The notes beneath the pieces were generated by a model. That model saw nothing but the letters and a program-made list of their open reading frames with translations, did not search any database and had not been told where the DNA came from. 64,000 nt of DNA from Gammaproteobacteria bacterium HGW-Gammaproteobacteria-13 (GTDB taxonomy: Bacteria; Pseudomonadota; Gammaproteobacteria; Pseudomonadales; Pseudomonadaceae). Positions 26,418 through 34,847 of this stretch are shown in pieces. Within the stretch, counting starts at the first letter, position 1. Every line of letters starts with the position of its first letter. Made by a program: the position numbers and the translations under genes. The stretch spans positions 186,001 to 250,000 of the forward strand of contig PGZH01000006.1 in assembly GCA_002840155.1 (NCBI GenBank). Reading direction: 5' to 3'.

Positions 26418-27413
26418 CTACCGCTTGCTCCAGGCTGCCAGTTCTTTCATCAAGCCACGCTCTTGCAAAGCGATGCTGCGCAGGCTGTCGGCGATGGGGG
26501 CGAAGTTTGGCGTTTCGCCCTTATTGCGGCTGGCGCGTACGCAGGCCGAGGCGAATTGGCGCCAGTTGTCGCCGATGGCGGTGAGTTGCGCCGAGGCCTC
26601 TTGCAGATTGCTGTCACCCAGTTTCTCGCCAGCCTCCTGCAAAAAGCTCGCGTACATAAAGCGGAAACCCGCGCCGCCGGTGCCGATTTCTTCCTGCATA
26701 CGCACGATATGGGTCAGGTACAGGCGGTTGTATTTGCTCTGCGCCGGATCGAGTTTGTCGATCTGTTTGGCCAAGTGCTGGATGCCGCGAATACCAATCC
26801 ACGGCAGCGGCATGCCATCGAGAATGCGCGTGGTGGAGAGCACGCTCTGGCGGATCAGCTTGTTCCAGTCCTGCTCCAGCGGCACGTCATCGAGCCAGTA
26901 CATCAGCCCCTTGGCGGCCAGCGCGCCCTTGGCGAAACGGGCTTTCTGCAGGTCTTCGGCGGCGCAACGCACCGGTTCTTCAAACACCGGGTCGCTGATC
27001 AGGTAGTCATTGCCCTCGCGGCCATAGGCCAGCAGGTTGTGCGCGTTGAAGTGAAAACGCATCTCCGGCGGAAAGTACGGCAACCAGAATACCGAACTCT
27101 GCAGCCCGGCCAGGCGACCGCTGTCCAGCGCGGCGTCCAGCTCACGACGGCCCTGCTCGGGATCGCCAAAGGTGCGCGTGTGCAGCTTCGCCCCCAGGCG
27201 TTTGCTCAGGGTCTTGATCAGGTGCTTGGGCGGCATGCGGTAAGCAATTAGCGGCATGCCGCTGAGCTTGACGATCGGCAGGTAGGCGAACGCCAGGCCC
27301 GAGGCCAGGCCGAAGGCCATCGGCTCGCTCATCGGCAGACCGGCATGGGTCAACAGGCTGGCCATCACCCCGCTTTCGCAGTGGGCGCTCTGTTGATGCT
27401 GAAAACTGCTCAT
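26418..27413 (-). CDS. BtrH N-terminal domain (cysteine acyltransferase-like) protein
   Basis: This 331-residue protein opens with QSAHCESGVMASLLTHAGLPMSEPMAFGLASGLAFAYL, the BtrH_N pattern in which a Cys near the start acts in acyl transfer; in butirosin synthesis BtrH moves an acyl group from an ACP to an amine. FHFNAHNLLAYGREGNDYLISDPVFEEP holds the likely His and Asp. The C-terminal half is helical. Here it probably off-loads the ACP-bound chain onto an amine or alcohol. It is last in the leftward operon, overlapping the upstream gene by 4 bases. Confidence 0.75.
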   Translation of the reverse strand: MSSFQHQQSAHCESGVMASLLTHAGLPMSEPMAFGLASGLAFAYLPIVKLSGMPLIAYRMPPKHLIKTLSKRLGAKLHTRTFGDPEQGRRELDAALDSGRLAGLQSSVFWLPYFPPEMRFHFNAHNLLAYGREGNDYLISDPVFEEPVRCAAEDLQKARFAKGALAAKGLMYWLDDVPLEQDWNKLIRQSVLSTTRILDGMPLPWIGIRGIQHLAKQIDKLDPAQSKYNRLYLTHIVRMQEEIGTGGAGFRFMYASFLQEAGEKLGDSNLQEASAQLTAIGDNWRQFASACVRASRNKGETPNFAPIADSLRSIALQERGLMKELAAWSKR

Positions 27414-27817
27414 GCCATGCCCTTCTGATAAGAAATCAATTGCTCAACGGGCAGGCCGAACGCCTCCGCATAACGCGCCAGAATAGCTGCCGACAGCTTG
27501 CGGTAAATCGTCGGGCGAAAATGCCGACGAATACGCCATTGCCACAGCCCGGTAATCTGCGCCAGCGCCGGTTCATCCAGGCGGTAGCGGTACATCAGGC
27601 ACTTCAGCGGCGACAGCTCGCCGCGCTGCCAGCCAGCTTCAGCCTCGGCTTCCTGCTCCTGCAGTTCGGCTACGGCGAGCTGGGTGGCGAAGGCTTCCGG
27701 CTCCCAGCCATCGCTCTGCGCGCCCTGATAATGGCCGCTGGCGTCTACCGCGTAGACCAGCTTGCAGTGGCCGCCGTAAGTGGAGCTGTGATCCTGGGGA
27801 ACCTCATCGAGCTTCAT
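27410..27817 (-). CDS. Unknown small protein with a possible helix-turn-helix C-terminus
   Basis: I do not recognise this 135-residue protein. The N-terminal half is acidic (QSDGWEPEAFATQLAVAELQEQEAEAEAG). The C-terminal half (ALAQITGLWQWRIRRHFRP, LSAAILARYAEAFGLPVEQL) resembles a Cro/CI-type helix-turn-helix, with LAQITGLW as the first helix pair. It overlaps its neighbours by four bases on both sides, so it is translated with the KAS III and BtrH-like genes. It might regulate the cluster or serve as an accessory subunit. Confidence 0.6.
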   Translation of the reverse strand: MKLDEVPQDHSSTYGGHCKLVYAVDASGHYQGAQSDGWEPEAFATQLAVAELQEQEAEAEAGWQRGELSPLKCLMYRYRLDEPALAQITGLWQWRIRRHFRPTIYRKLSAAILARYAEAFGLPVEQLISYQKGMA

Positions 27818-28980
27818 GTGTTGTCACCGTCCTGGCCAACCACCGTGAGATGCATAAAGGCGCTGGAGAAGCGCCCACTTTCCGGCACATAGCAGAGCAA
27901 ACGCTGGCCGCTGCGCAGGCTACCTGAATTGAACAACTCATCAAGCATGATAAAGATCGACGCGGCGCCGGTATTGCCCTTGCTGGTCAGGTTGGTAAAC
28001 CAGCGTTCTTGTGGGATCGGCAAGCCCGCGCTGGCCAGGCCCACGGACAGCCGCTCGCGGAAGAATTCCGAAGAGTAGTGCGGGAGGAAATAATCCACCG
28101 CATCGGCATGCAGCTCACGCCGCGCCATGATGCGCTTGAGGGTTTCTTCCACGGTGTATTTGACGATGTTGTCGTTCAGCAGTTTGACGTCCTGCTTGAT
28201 CGCCATCAGCGAGCGCCGATTGCGCTCAGCGCCTTCATAGCGGCTCCAGCCCTGCAGCTGGCCATCGACCATTTCCGCGCCAGCGTACATGCACGGCGGC
28301 ATCTGATCGGCAAAGGAGAAAATGTCGATCCAGTCGATACGCAGGCTCAACCCCGTGCGATTCGGCTGGCCCTGGAGCAGCACGGCACCGGCGCCATCGG
28401 AGAGCATCCAGCGCAGAAAATCCTTCTCGAAGGCGATTTCCGGGTGGGTTTCCAGTTCGTCGAGGCGGCTTTCGTACTCGGCGTTAAAGTTGCTCGCCTG
28501 CATCAGCGTCGAGGCCACCTCCGAACCACAGGCCACCGCGTTACGACTTTCGCCGCTGGCCACGCTCATCCAGGCGTATTTCAGCGCGGTCATGCCACAC
28601 AGGCAGATGCCCGCAGTGGACACCACTTCACACGGCGGATTGCCCAGCTCGCCCTGCACCATCACCGCATGGCCAGGCATAACCTGATCCGGTGAGGCGC
28701 TGCTGGCCACCAGACAATCAAGATCCGCCAGCTGGAAATCGCCGCCCAACAGGCCGCGAATCGCTGCCGCGCTGACCTGGGCATTACTCATGCTCGGTGC
28801 GCCAGTCTGCGGGTCGATTACATAGTGGCGCTGCTGAATGCCATTGCTGCGCAATATCAGCTTGCGCGCGCGCGACGGCTTGCCGCCGACCAGGCCCAGG
28901 CGCGCTTCCATCTGCTCGTTGTCGACCGGCTCATGGGGCAGGAAGGCGCTAATGCGATTGATAAATACAGGTTGTACCAC
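27814..28980 (-). CDS. KAS III-type ketosynthase, DarB-like
   Basis: This 388-residue thiolase-fold enzyme has the KAS III triad: Cys in STAGICLCGMTALKYAW, His in DYFLPHYSSEFF and Asn in LTSKGNTGAASIF. Its gene follows, after 19 bases, a gene for a DarA-like condensing enzyme, the same pairing as in dialkylresorcinol synthesis in P. chlororaphis and flexirubin clusters of Flavobacteria. It would condense ACP-bound beta-keto chains. The start is GTG 28980, with GAGGAAG before it. Confidence 0.82.
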   Translation of the reverse strand: MVQPVFINRISAFLPHEPVDNEQMEARLGLVGGKPSRARKLILRSNGIQQRHYVIDPQTGAPSMSNAQVSAAAIRGLLGGDFQLADLDCLVASSASPDQVMPGHAVMVQGELGNPPCEVVSTAGICLCGMTALKYAWMSVASGESRNAVACGSEVASTLMQASNFNAEYESRLDELETHPEIAFEKDFLRWMLSDGAGAVLLQGQPNRTGLSLRIDWIDIFSFADQMPPCMYAGAEMVDGQLQGWSRYEGAERNRRSLMAIKQDVKLLNDNIVKYTVEETLKRIMARRELHADAVDYFLPHYSSEFFRERLSVGLASAGLPIPQERWFTNLTSKGNTGAASIFIMLDELFNSGSLRSGQRLLCYVPESGRFSSAFMHLTVVGQDGDNT

Positions 28981-28999
28981 GGGACTTCCTCAGGTCACT

Positions 29000-29917
29000 T
29001 CACTCGCCAGACGGGCCGGCAAAGTACGCCTTCTCACGCTGGGTGCGCTCTTTTAGCAGCGGCGCCAACAACTTTTTAAGCAAGGCACTGAGCGGCACTA
29101 CGGTGACGATCAGGCACAACAGAAACAGGATATACAGCACCAGCCCGGCGCCACGTCGGCGGCTATGTTGCGGGCCTAAAGCGGCCAGCAAGCGGCTCCA
29201 GAGCTGAAAGCTGCGATTGCCGACCTTCTCACTGGCGATCAGCTTTTCATCAATTCGCACAGCACCGAGCCCGCGGAGCATCGGCTGCTCAATCGGCAGA
29301 CTGTCAGCCGTCAAGCGTTGCGCCATGGCCACGCCAAAGCGGCTGGCGGCGACAATTTCAGCCTCATCAATACCGGCGCGCGGCACCCAGCTGTAGGATT
29401 TCTGCCGCCCAGTAAACAGCCACAAGGGTGTCGCCAGAAAACTCGCCGCAGTGCCGCAGGCGTCAGTAAGGGCGATATTGTCCACCAGCCGCGCGCCCAG
29501 TTCAGTGAGCCGGTTCTTGACCTTCTCCTGAGCCATCAGCCACATATTGCGGCAGCCAATCAGCGTTACCACCGGCGAGCCCTTGAGCAACTGCGCGGCC
29601 TCAGGCGAAGCAAGGAAAGCAGTCATCGGCTGCGACGGCGAAAGGAACCACACCTGATAGGCGAGAATCACCAGGTCATAACGCTTGCTCGCATCCACCG
29701 CCAACGGCAGCAGAGGCTGCGGACGCATCAGCACGGTTTCCGGAAAAATCCGGAAAAACTCGAGAAACGGCCAGGGAAAGGGGTAAGGTTGCGCGGGTTG
29801 CAGCTGGAGGTAATCCAACTGAATATCGCTGCATTGCTGTAACGGCTCGCATACCGATTGCGCCAACCTGTCTAGCTGGCCGGTTTGTGAAAAATGAACG
29901 ATCAAGACCTGACGCAT
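29000..29917 (-). CDS. DarA-like (dialkylresorcinol condensing enzyme) protein
   Basis: This 305-residue protein starts MRQVLIVHFSQTGQLDRLA, a flavodoxin-like phosphate-binding loop shared with DarA-type proteins, then YPFPWPFLEFFRIFPETV, VILAYQVWFLSPSQP and LIGCRNMWLMAQ. A membrane helix (GLVLYILFLLCLIVTVVPL) near residue 265 anchors it. DarA homologues aid the condensation and aromatisation that make dialkylresorcinols with DarB. It is first in the leftward operon. The call rests on remembered family patterns plus the neighbouring KAS III, so it is moderate. Confidence 0.65.
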   Translation of the reverse strand: MRQVLIVHFSQTGQLDRLAQSVCEPLQQCSDIQLDYLQLQPAQPYPFPWPFLEFFRIFPETVLMRPQPLLPLAVDASKRYDLVILAYQVWFLSPSQPMTAFLASPEAAQLLKGSPVVTLIGCRNMWLMAQEKVKNRLTELGARLVDNIALTDACGTAASFLATPLWLFTGRQKSYSWVPRAGIDEAEIVAASRFGVAMAQRLTADSLPIEQPMLRGLGAVRIDEKLIASEKVGNRSFQLWSRLLAALGPQHSRRRGAGLVLYILFLLCLIVTVVPLSALLKKLLAPLLKERTQREKAYFAGPSGE

Positions 29918-29948
29918 CGCCAGCCACTTCCTGCGAAATGCCCGGATT

Positions 29949-30395
29949 ATGCCACAGAGAATTCTTCAAACCGTAAAGAAGGCCGGCTATCAGACTGGCC
30001 TTTTGCTGCTACTGGTCGGCTCATACGCCCGAGCCGGTGACATCCTGGTCACAGTAGATGGCATACAAGCCACGGCAACCGTGCATGCGGCGCTGGTGAG
30101 CGGCGCGCAGCAACGTTGGCCGGAACAGCCACTGCGCCTGCAGCAGAGTGACGACGGCCAGCTGCGCCTAGTCGACCTGCCGCCTGGGCGCTATGCCATT
30201 CAGCTGTACCAGGACAGCAATGGCAACGGCCAGCTCGACCATGGCCGGCGCGGCATCCCGCTGGAACCGGTGGGCTTTTCCGCCAACCCACCGCTGCTCA
30301 ATGGCAAGCCCACACCGATTGACAGCCTGTTCGAGCACGGCACGGCGGACACCCAACTGCGCATCCGCCTGCAGAGCCCGAAAGCCAAGAAATAA
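29949..30395 (+). CDS. DUF2141-like secreted protein
   Basis: This 148-residue protein has a signal peptide (GLLLLLVGSYARA ending near residue 29) and a beta-sandwich with VDLPPGRYAIQLYQDSNGNGQLDHGRRGIPLEPVGFS, the DUF2141 signature with a calcium-like DSNGNGQLD loop. Function is unknown; periplasmic or surface location is likely. It is divergent from the DarA-like gene, 31 bases away, so the two may share control and it may belong to the lipid cluster. Confidence 0.78.
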   Translation: MPQRILQTVKKAGYQTGLLLLLVGSYARAGDILVTVDGIQATATVHAALVSGAQQRWPEQPLRLQQSDDGQLRLVDLPPGRYAIQLYQDSNGNGQLDHGRRGIPLEPVGFSANPPLLNGKPTPIDSLFEHGTADTQLRIRLQSPKAKK

Positions 30396-30402
30396 GCGCT
30401 GC

Positions 30403-30966
30403 TTAACGCGGCAGGGCCATCTCAGCTGCCGTACGTCGCCAGATCAGCTCACGGGTGTCATAACCACGGCTGCGCGCTTCTTCAAGTAGCGTCGCAAGGT
30501 GTTTCGCGCTGGCGTCCTGATCACGGGTCAGCAACCAGAGATACTTGCGATTGGGATGCCCAACCAGCGCGGCCTGGTAACCATCATCCAGATAGAGCAC
30601 CCAGTACTCGCCCTTGGTCAGCCCCGGCAGCAGGCTGCTGGCCCAGTTGTCGAAACGCACCCAGAGTTTATTGGTCTCGCCCGGCACCTGCGCCACGGCC
30701 TGGCCCTGCACCTGCTGCATATCGCCATCGTAAGTGCGGCAGCGATTGGTCACGCCAAGCGTTCCGCCTTCCTGCAGCTCATAAAGCGCCTCGGACTGCG
30801 CGCAATTGCGCTGGAAGAACATCGGCAAACGCGCCTGCTCGTACCAGAGGCCTTGATAACGCTTTAGATCGACCCGCTCGACAGTCTTCGGCGGCACCAC
30901 GCCCGTGCCGGAATTGGCGCAGCCCACCAGCAGCGCCGCTGCGGCCAACGCAGCCAGCAGGCGCAT
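30403..30966 (-). CDS. blc: Outer-membrane lipoprotein lipocalin
   Basis: This 187-residue lipoprotein has lipobox LLVGC at residues 14-18 and then the lipocalin fold: RYQGLWYEQARLPMFFQRNC (GxWY motif), TYDGDMQQVQG, and LWLLTRDQ. Bacterial Blc-type lipocalins bind fatty acids or lysophospholipids at the outer membrane. ATG 30966 overlaps the TGA of the upstream small lipoprotein gene as TGATG, so they are coupled; a GTG one codon earlier is possible. Confidence 0.88.
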   Translation of the reverse strand: MRLLAALAAAALLVGCANSGTGVVPPKTVERVDLKRYQGLWYEQARLPMFFQRNCAQSEALYELQEGGTLGVTNRCRTYDGDMQQVQGQAVAQVPGETNKLWVRFDNWASSLLPGLTKGEYWVLYLDDGYQAALVGHPNRKYLWLLTRDQDASAKHLATLLEEARSRGYDTRELIWRRTAAEMALPR

Positions 30967-31220
30967 CACTTCAAACCCTTGCCGGAAAACATCATGACCT
31001 TGTCGCCGGCGTACTGAACGCTGATAAAGCGCTGTTCATCGCCCCAGGTGCAGCTGGACATGCCTAGGGCACCGGCGCATTCGGTCGGTTTACCCAACAG
31101 GTTCTGGACCTCATCCTTGCTCATACCCGCCTTGAGCTGGGTGTAATTGTCCTGATTGATCTTGTTGCAGGCGACCAGTAGCAGGCAGCCGGCGAGTAGT
31201 GCGACGACACGCAGAGACAT
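30966..31220 (-). CDS. Small BamE/SmpA-like lipoprotein
   Basis: This 84-residue protein has a lipoprotein signal (VVALLAGCLLLVAC, Cys at residue 18) followed by a BamE/SmpA-like domain: YTQLKAGMSKDEVQNLLGKPTEC, CTWGDEQRFISVQYAGDKV. It is not BamE itself, which lies elsewhere in Pseudomonas genomes. CAGGAG precedes ATG 31220; an in-frame start at 31265 has no support. It is the first gene of a pair with the lipocalin. Confidence 0.82.
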   Translation of the reverse strand: MSLRVVALLAGCLLLVACNKINQDNYTQLKAGMSKDEVQNLLGKPTECAGALGMSSCTWGDEQRFISVQYAGDKVMMFSGKGLK

Positions 31221-31288
31221 GGGGAAACTCCTGAGGAAAGAACCAAGACCAGCTTGGCATAGCAATACCGAGCCTGCCTGCTTGGATG

Positions 31289-31906
31289 CTAGAAGCGCGA
31301 GCCAGGTTCCAGCAGAAAGGCAGATTCCTCGGCACTGGAAGCGCGCCCGAGTATTTGATTGCGATGGGGGAAACGGCCAAAGCGCGCGATTACTCGCTGA
31401 TGGCGCTCGGCATAGTCCAGATAGCCGGCAAACAGCTCGCGCTCGGCGCTTGCAGCCTGCTCAAGCAATGCCTGAAACAGCTGCACGGCCTGATTCTGCA
31501 GCGTCAGGTCTTCGGCATGCTCCAGCACCAGGTAGGCAAACACCCGCTGGATCGGGCGCAGCTGCTGATCCCAGCCCTGGGCCAGCCCGTGCAGGGCCAA
31601 CGGTCGAGCCAGCGGATCGCCGGCAAACGCGCGCGGGGTATCGCGAAAGATCATCCGTGGCAGCTGATCGAGCAACAGCAGGGTCGCCAGCCAGCCCTCA
31701 GGTTCGCCTTGCCAGTCTTGCAACCCACCGGCCAGAGCCTGCTCGACCAGCGCGCCAAACTGCTCGCGCGCCTGCTCATCCTGACGATCCTGCTTGCCGA
31801 ACCACAACGCGGTACGCCTGGCAGCCACCTCAGCAGCCGTCACGCCAGGGCCGCAGCCGGCCGCCCCGAACCACCAGTCAAGCAACGGCTGCCAGGGCGC
31901 GTTCAT
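31289..31906 (-). CDS. DUF924 family protein
   Basis: This 205-residue, mainly helical protein matches DUF924 (a TPR-like fold): WFGAAGCG, ALWFGKQDRQDEQAREQFG, LLLDQLPRMIFRDTPRAFAGD, YLVLEHAEDL and HRQVIARFGRFPHRNQILGR-like ending. Biochemical function is not known to me. It is transcribed with fbp, three bases upstream of it in the reading direction, an arrangement common in Pseudomonas. Confidence 0.88.
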   Translation of the reverse strand: MNAPWQPLLDWWFGAAGCGPGVTAAEVAARRTALWFGKQDRQDEQAREQFGALVEQALAGGLQDWQGEPEGWLATLLLLDQLPRMIFRDTPRAFAGDPLARPLALHGLAQGWDQQLRPIQRVFAYLVLEHAEDLTLQNQAVQLFQALLEQAASAERELFAGYLDYAERHQRVIARFGRFPHRNQILGRASSAEESAFLLEPGSRF

Positions 31907-31909
31907 CGT

Positions 31910-32917
31910 TTACTCGCGGTGATAGGCGCTGATGCGCAGCACTTCTTCCTTGGAACCGAGGAAGACCGCGACACGCTGGTGCAGGGAGGTCGGTTGGATA
32001 TCGAGAATGCGCTGGGTGCCGTTGGTGGCCATGCCGCCAGCCTGCTCGATGATCATCGACATCGGGTTGGCTTCGTACATCAAGCGCAGCTTGCCCGGCT
32101 TCTCTGGCTCGCGGCTGTCGCGCGGGTACATAAACACGCCGCCACGGGTGAGGATGCGATGCACATCGGCCACCATCGAGGCGATCCAGCGCATGTTGTA
32201 GTTCTTGCCCAGCGGGCCTTCTTCGCCCGCCAGCAACTCGCTGACATAGCGCTGTACCGGCGCTTCCCAGTGACGCTGGTTGGACATGTTGATGGCGAAT
32301 TCCTTGGTCGACTCCGGCACCTTGATGTTGTCGTGGGTCAGCACGAAGCTGCCCAGCTCGCGATCCAGGGTGAAACCCTTGACGCCATCACCAAGGGTCA
32401 GCAGCAGCATGGTCTGCGGGCCGTAGATTGCATAACCGGCAGCCACCTGTTCGGTGCCCGGCTGGAGGAAGGCTTCCTCACCCAGATCGCCTTCATCACC
32501 ATTGCGGTCCGGGCAACGCAGTACCGAGAAGATGGTGCCGACCGAGACGTTGACATCAATGTTGCTGGAGCCATCCAGCGGGTCGAAAACCAGCAGGTAG
32601 GCGCCCTTCGGGTACTTACCGGGAATCTGGTAGGCATTGTCCATTTCTTCGGACGCCATGCCGGCCAGGTGACCGCCCCACTCGTTGGCTTCCAGAAGGA
32701 TTTCGTTGGAAATCACGTCGAGCTTCTTCTGCACCTCGCCCTGCACGTTCTCCGTGCCCATGCTGCCCAGCACGCCGCCCAGTGCACCCTTGGATACCTG
32801 ATGGCTGATCTCCTTACAGGCCCGTGCGACCACTTCAATAAGGAAACGCAGATCGGCTGGGGTGTGGTTGCAGCGGGTCTGCTCGATCAGGTAGCGGCTG
32901 AGGGTAACGCGGGACAT
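31910..32917 (-). CDS. fbp: Fructose-1,6-bisphosphatase class 1
   Basis: This 335-residue gluconeogenic enzyme converts fructose 1,6-bisphosphate to fructose 6-phosphate. The metal and phosphate site [20 protein letters not shown] is intact, as are [30 protein letters not shown] and [34 protein letters not shown] is the usual start. In this region it also supplies fructose 6-phosphate, the precursor of GDP-mannose for alginate. Confidence 0.97.
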   Translation of the reverse strand: MSRVTLSRYLIEQTRCNHTPADLRFLIEVVARACKEISHQVSKGALGGVLGSMGTENVQGEVQKKLDVISNEILLEANEWGGHLAGMASEEMDNAYQIPGKYPKGAYLLVFDPLDGSSNIDVNVSVGTIFSVLRCPDRNGDEGDLGEEAFLQPGTEQVAAGYAIYGPQTMLLLTLGDGVKGFTLDRELGSFVLTHDNIKVPESTKEFAINMSNQRHWEAPVQRYVSELLAGEEGPLGKNYNMRWIASMVADVHRILTRGGVFMYPRDSREPEKPGKLRLMYEANPMSMIIEQAGGMATNGTQRILDIQPTSLHQRVAVFLGSKEEVLRISAYHRE

Positions 32918-33009
32918 GGATGGCTCCGGGAAGGAAGAAAAATCGCGCGCAGTTTACCCCTTTAGCAGGGAAAGCGCTTTAGCACTGGATGGAAGGAGCT
33001 GCCGGGCCA

Positions 33010-34653
33010 TCAGGCCAGGCTACAAACCCTATTACGCCCCGCATGCTTGGCCTGATACAGGGCGGCATCGGCCACCTGCAGCAACTCATCGAGCACCAGA
33101 CCCTGCTCGGGCCAAAGCGCCAAGCCGGCGGACAAGGTTACATAACGTGCGCCACCGCGGGTCGGCAGGGGATGTGCGGCTAAATCGCGGCAGATGGTTT
33201 CCAGACGCGCGCGGGCTTCATGGGCATCGGCGCGCGGCAGGATCAGCAGGAACTCTTCGCCACCGATACGGAATACCGCGTCCGAGCTGCGCAGGTTTTC
33301 CAGCAGGTGCTGGGCCACGCCCTTGAGCACGTCGTCGCCTTCCAGATGGCCGTGTTCGTCGTTGAGCTGCTTGAAATGATCCAGATCGATCAGCGCCAGG
33401 GAAATCGGCGTGCGTTCGCGCTGCGCAACGGCCAACTCGCGGGTAAAGAACTCATCCAGATAACGCCGGTTGTACAGCCCGGTCAGCGGGTCACACAGCG
33501 CCTGCTCCTGCAGCTGCTCATGCAGATTGGTGATGGTGCGCAAGCGCTCTTCGCTGAGGGCCAGGGCTTCGGCCAGCTTCAGTTCACTAAGGTGGCGCTG
33601 GGTGACATCACGCAGGTAGAGCATCTGCCCCAGCACCAGGGTGCCGCGATGGGTCACCCGCTCGATGGCGCGGATACGCACTTCGAAATACCGCGCCGAG
33701 TTGGCCAGGGTCAGCAGCCGATCATGCTCGCCCTGCGCCTGCTGACTCAGCAACTGCTGCAAATCCGCACCGAGGATCGGCCAGTCGGCCAGCTGCCGAC
33801 CCTGCCAACCACTGCGCAGTCCAGCCAGTTTCAATGCGGCCGGGTTCGCCTCGATCACCCGCAACTGCGCATCGACCACCAGCACCGGATCGAGCAGGGC
33901 ATCCAGCAGCAGGTGGCGAGCCACAGGCAGCAGGTCGAATAACCGCACACCGACAATCAGCCAGGCAAAGGCCACCAAGGTAAAGGCGAAACTGAAGGGC
34001 GTTGGGTCAAAGCCAAAGAGCATCCAGCCGAACACTACATAACTGATATTGGCGACCCAGGGCACCGCAGTAACGAAGACAAACGCCAGGTAGTGGCGCC
34101 GATGCACGCCATAACTGACGATGGCCGCGCGCAGCACCACGCCCATGCAGAAAGCCATAAACAGGTAGACGTAAGCGGCGGCGGCGTAGAACAGCGGCCC
34201 ATGCTGATAGCGGATCGGCGCGCCCGCCTCATCACTCAGCGGCGCCGTACCAGCGCCGTAGAACAGGCCATGCCAGGGGTTGCTCAGGGCCATCAGCCAG
34301 ATCAGCACCGGCACCACGGCCAAACCCAGGGTACTGCGCAGTGGCAGCGATTGGCGCACGCTGTTGACGTATTGCCAGAGGAAGATTGCCCAGAAGGTGG
34401 GCACCACAAGAATCCCCGGCCAGGCCATGGTGGCCCAGAACACCTTGCACTGCGGGCCTTGCGCGGCCATTTCCAGGCTCGCGGCGATCAGCCACCAGAG
34501 GCTCGCCAGGTGCAGCACGATAAAGCTTTCGCGCCCTGGGAAATAACGTTGCTGCGTAACCCAGCGAGCCAACAGCAGCACACCGATGCAGACCACAGAA
34601 GTCAAAATCACCGGAGCACTGAGCGCCCAGCCGGAATCACCGCAGGCATTCAT
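33010..34653 (-). CDS. Diguanylate cyclase with 7TM sensor and PAS-like domain
   Basis: This 547-residue membrane protein makes c-di-GMP. Seven hydrophobic helices fill residues 8-220 (7TM region as in some histidine kinases), followed by a PAS-like segment (PVLVVDAQLRVIEANPAALKLAG), a coiled linker, and a GGDEF domain with DPLTGLYNRRYLDEFF and an active GGEEF near residue 465. RSSD five residues before GGEEF is an intact inhibitory site. ATG 34653 is chosen; in-frame TTG further up (34779) adds non-membrane sequence. The ligand is unknown. c-di-GMP from such enzymes would reach Alg44, encoded 11 kb away. Confidence 0.88.
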   Translation of the reverse strand: MNACGDSGWALSAPVILTSVVCIGVLLLARWVTQQRYFPGRESFIVLHLASLWWLIAASLEMAAQGPQCKVFWATMAWPGILVVPTFWAIFLWQYVNSVRQSLPLRSTLGLAVVPVLIWLMALSNPWHGLFYGAGTAPLSDEAGAPIRYQHGPLFYAAAAYVYLFMAFCMGVVLRAAIVSYGVHRRHYLAFVFVTAVPWVANISYVVFGWMLFGFDPTPFSFAFTLVAFAWLIVGVRLFDLLPVARHLLLDALLDPVLVVDAQLRVIEANPAALKLAGLRSGWQGRQLADWPILGADLQQLLSQQAQGEHDRLLTLANSARYFEVRIRAIERVTHRGTLVLGQMLYLRDVTQRHLSELKLAEALALSEERLRTITNLHEQLQEQALCDPLTGLYNRRYLDEFFTRELAVAQRERTPISLALIDLDHFKQLNDEHGHLEGDDVLKGVAQHLLENLRSSDAVFRIGGEEFLLILPRADAHEARARLETICRDLAAHPLPTRGGARYVTLSAGLALWPEQGLVLDELLQVADAALYQAKHAGRNRVCSLA

Positions 34654-34847
34654 CGGGAGGGCACTGCCAAGGAAAACAGCTCGGCGCGTTTGCCAATCGA
34701 GCCTGGCAAACGCATGGAAATCACCCGAAGACGGGTCGCAGTAGAAATACGCAAGGGCCTTCCTGACCTCAAACGCCAATCAATTGAAGATGCCAACCAT
34801 ACTGCAAAATTCGTTAGGCAGCTGGGCTTTATTTCTGCTAGCAGGCT

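Noticed and set aside
26310..27251. 313-codon plus-strand frame in the lipid cluster
   Set aside because: Antisense to the BtrH-like gene and begins inside a REP palindrome.
31286..32965. 559-codon plus-strand open frame
   Set aside because: Antisense to the DUF924 gene and fbp, both of which match known families throughout; no ribosome site.
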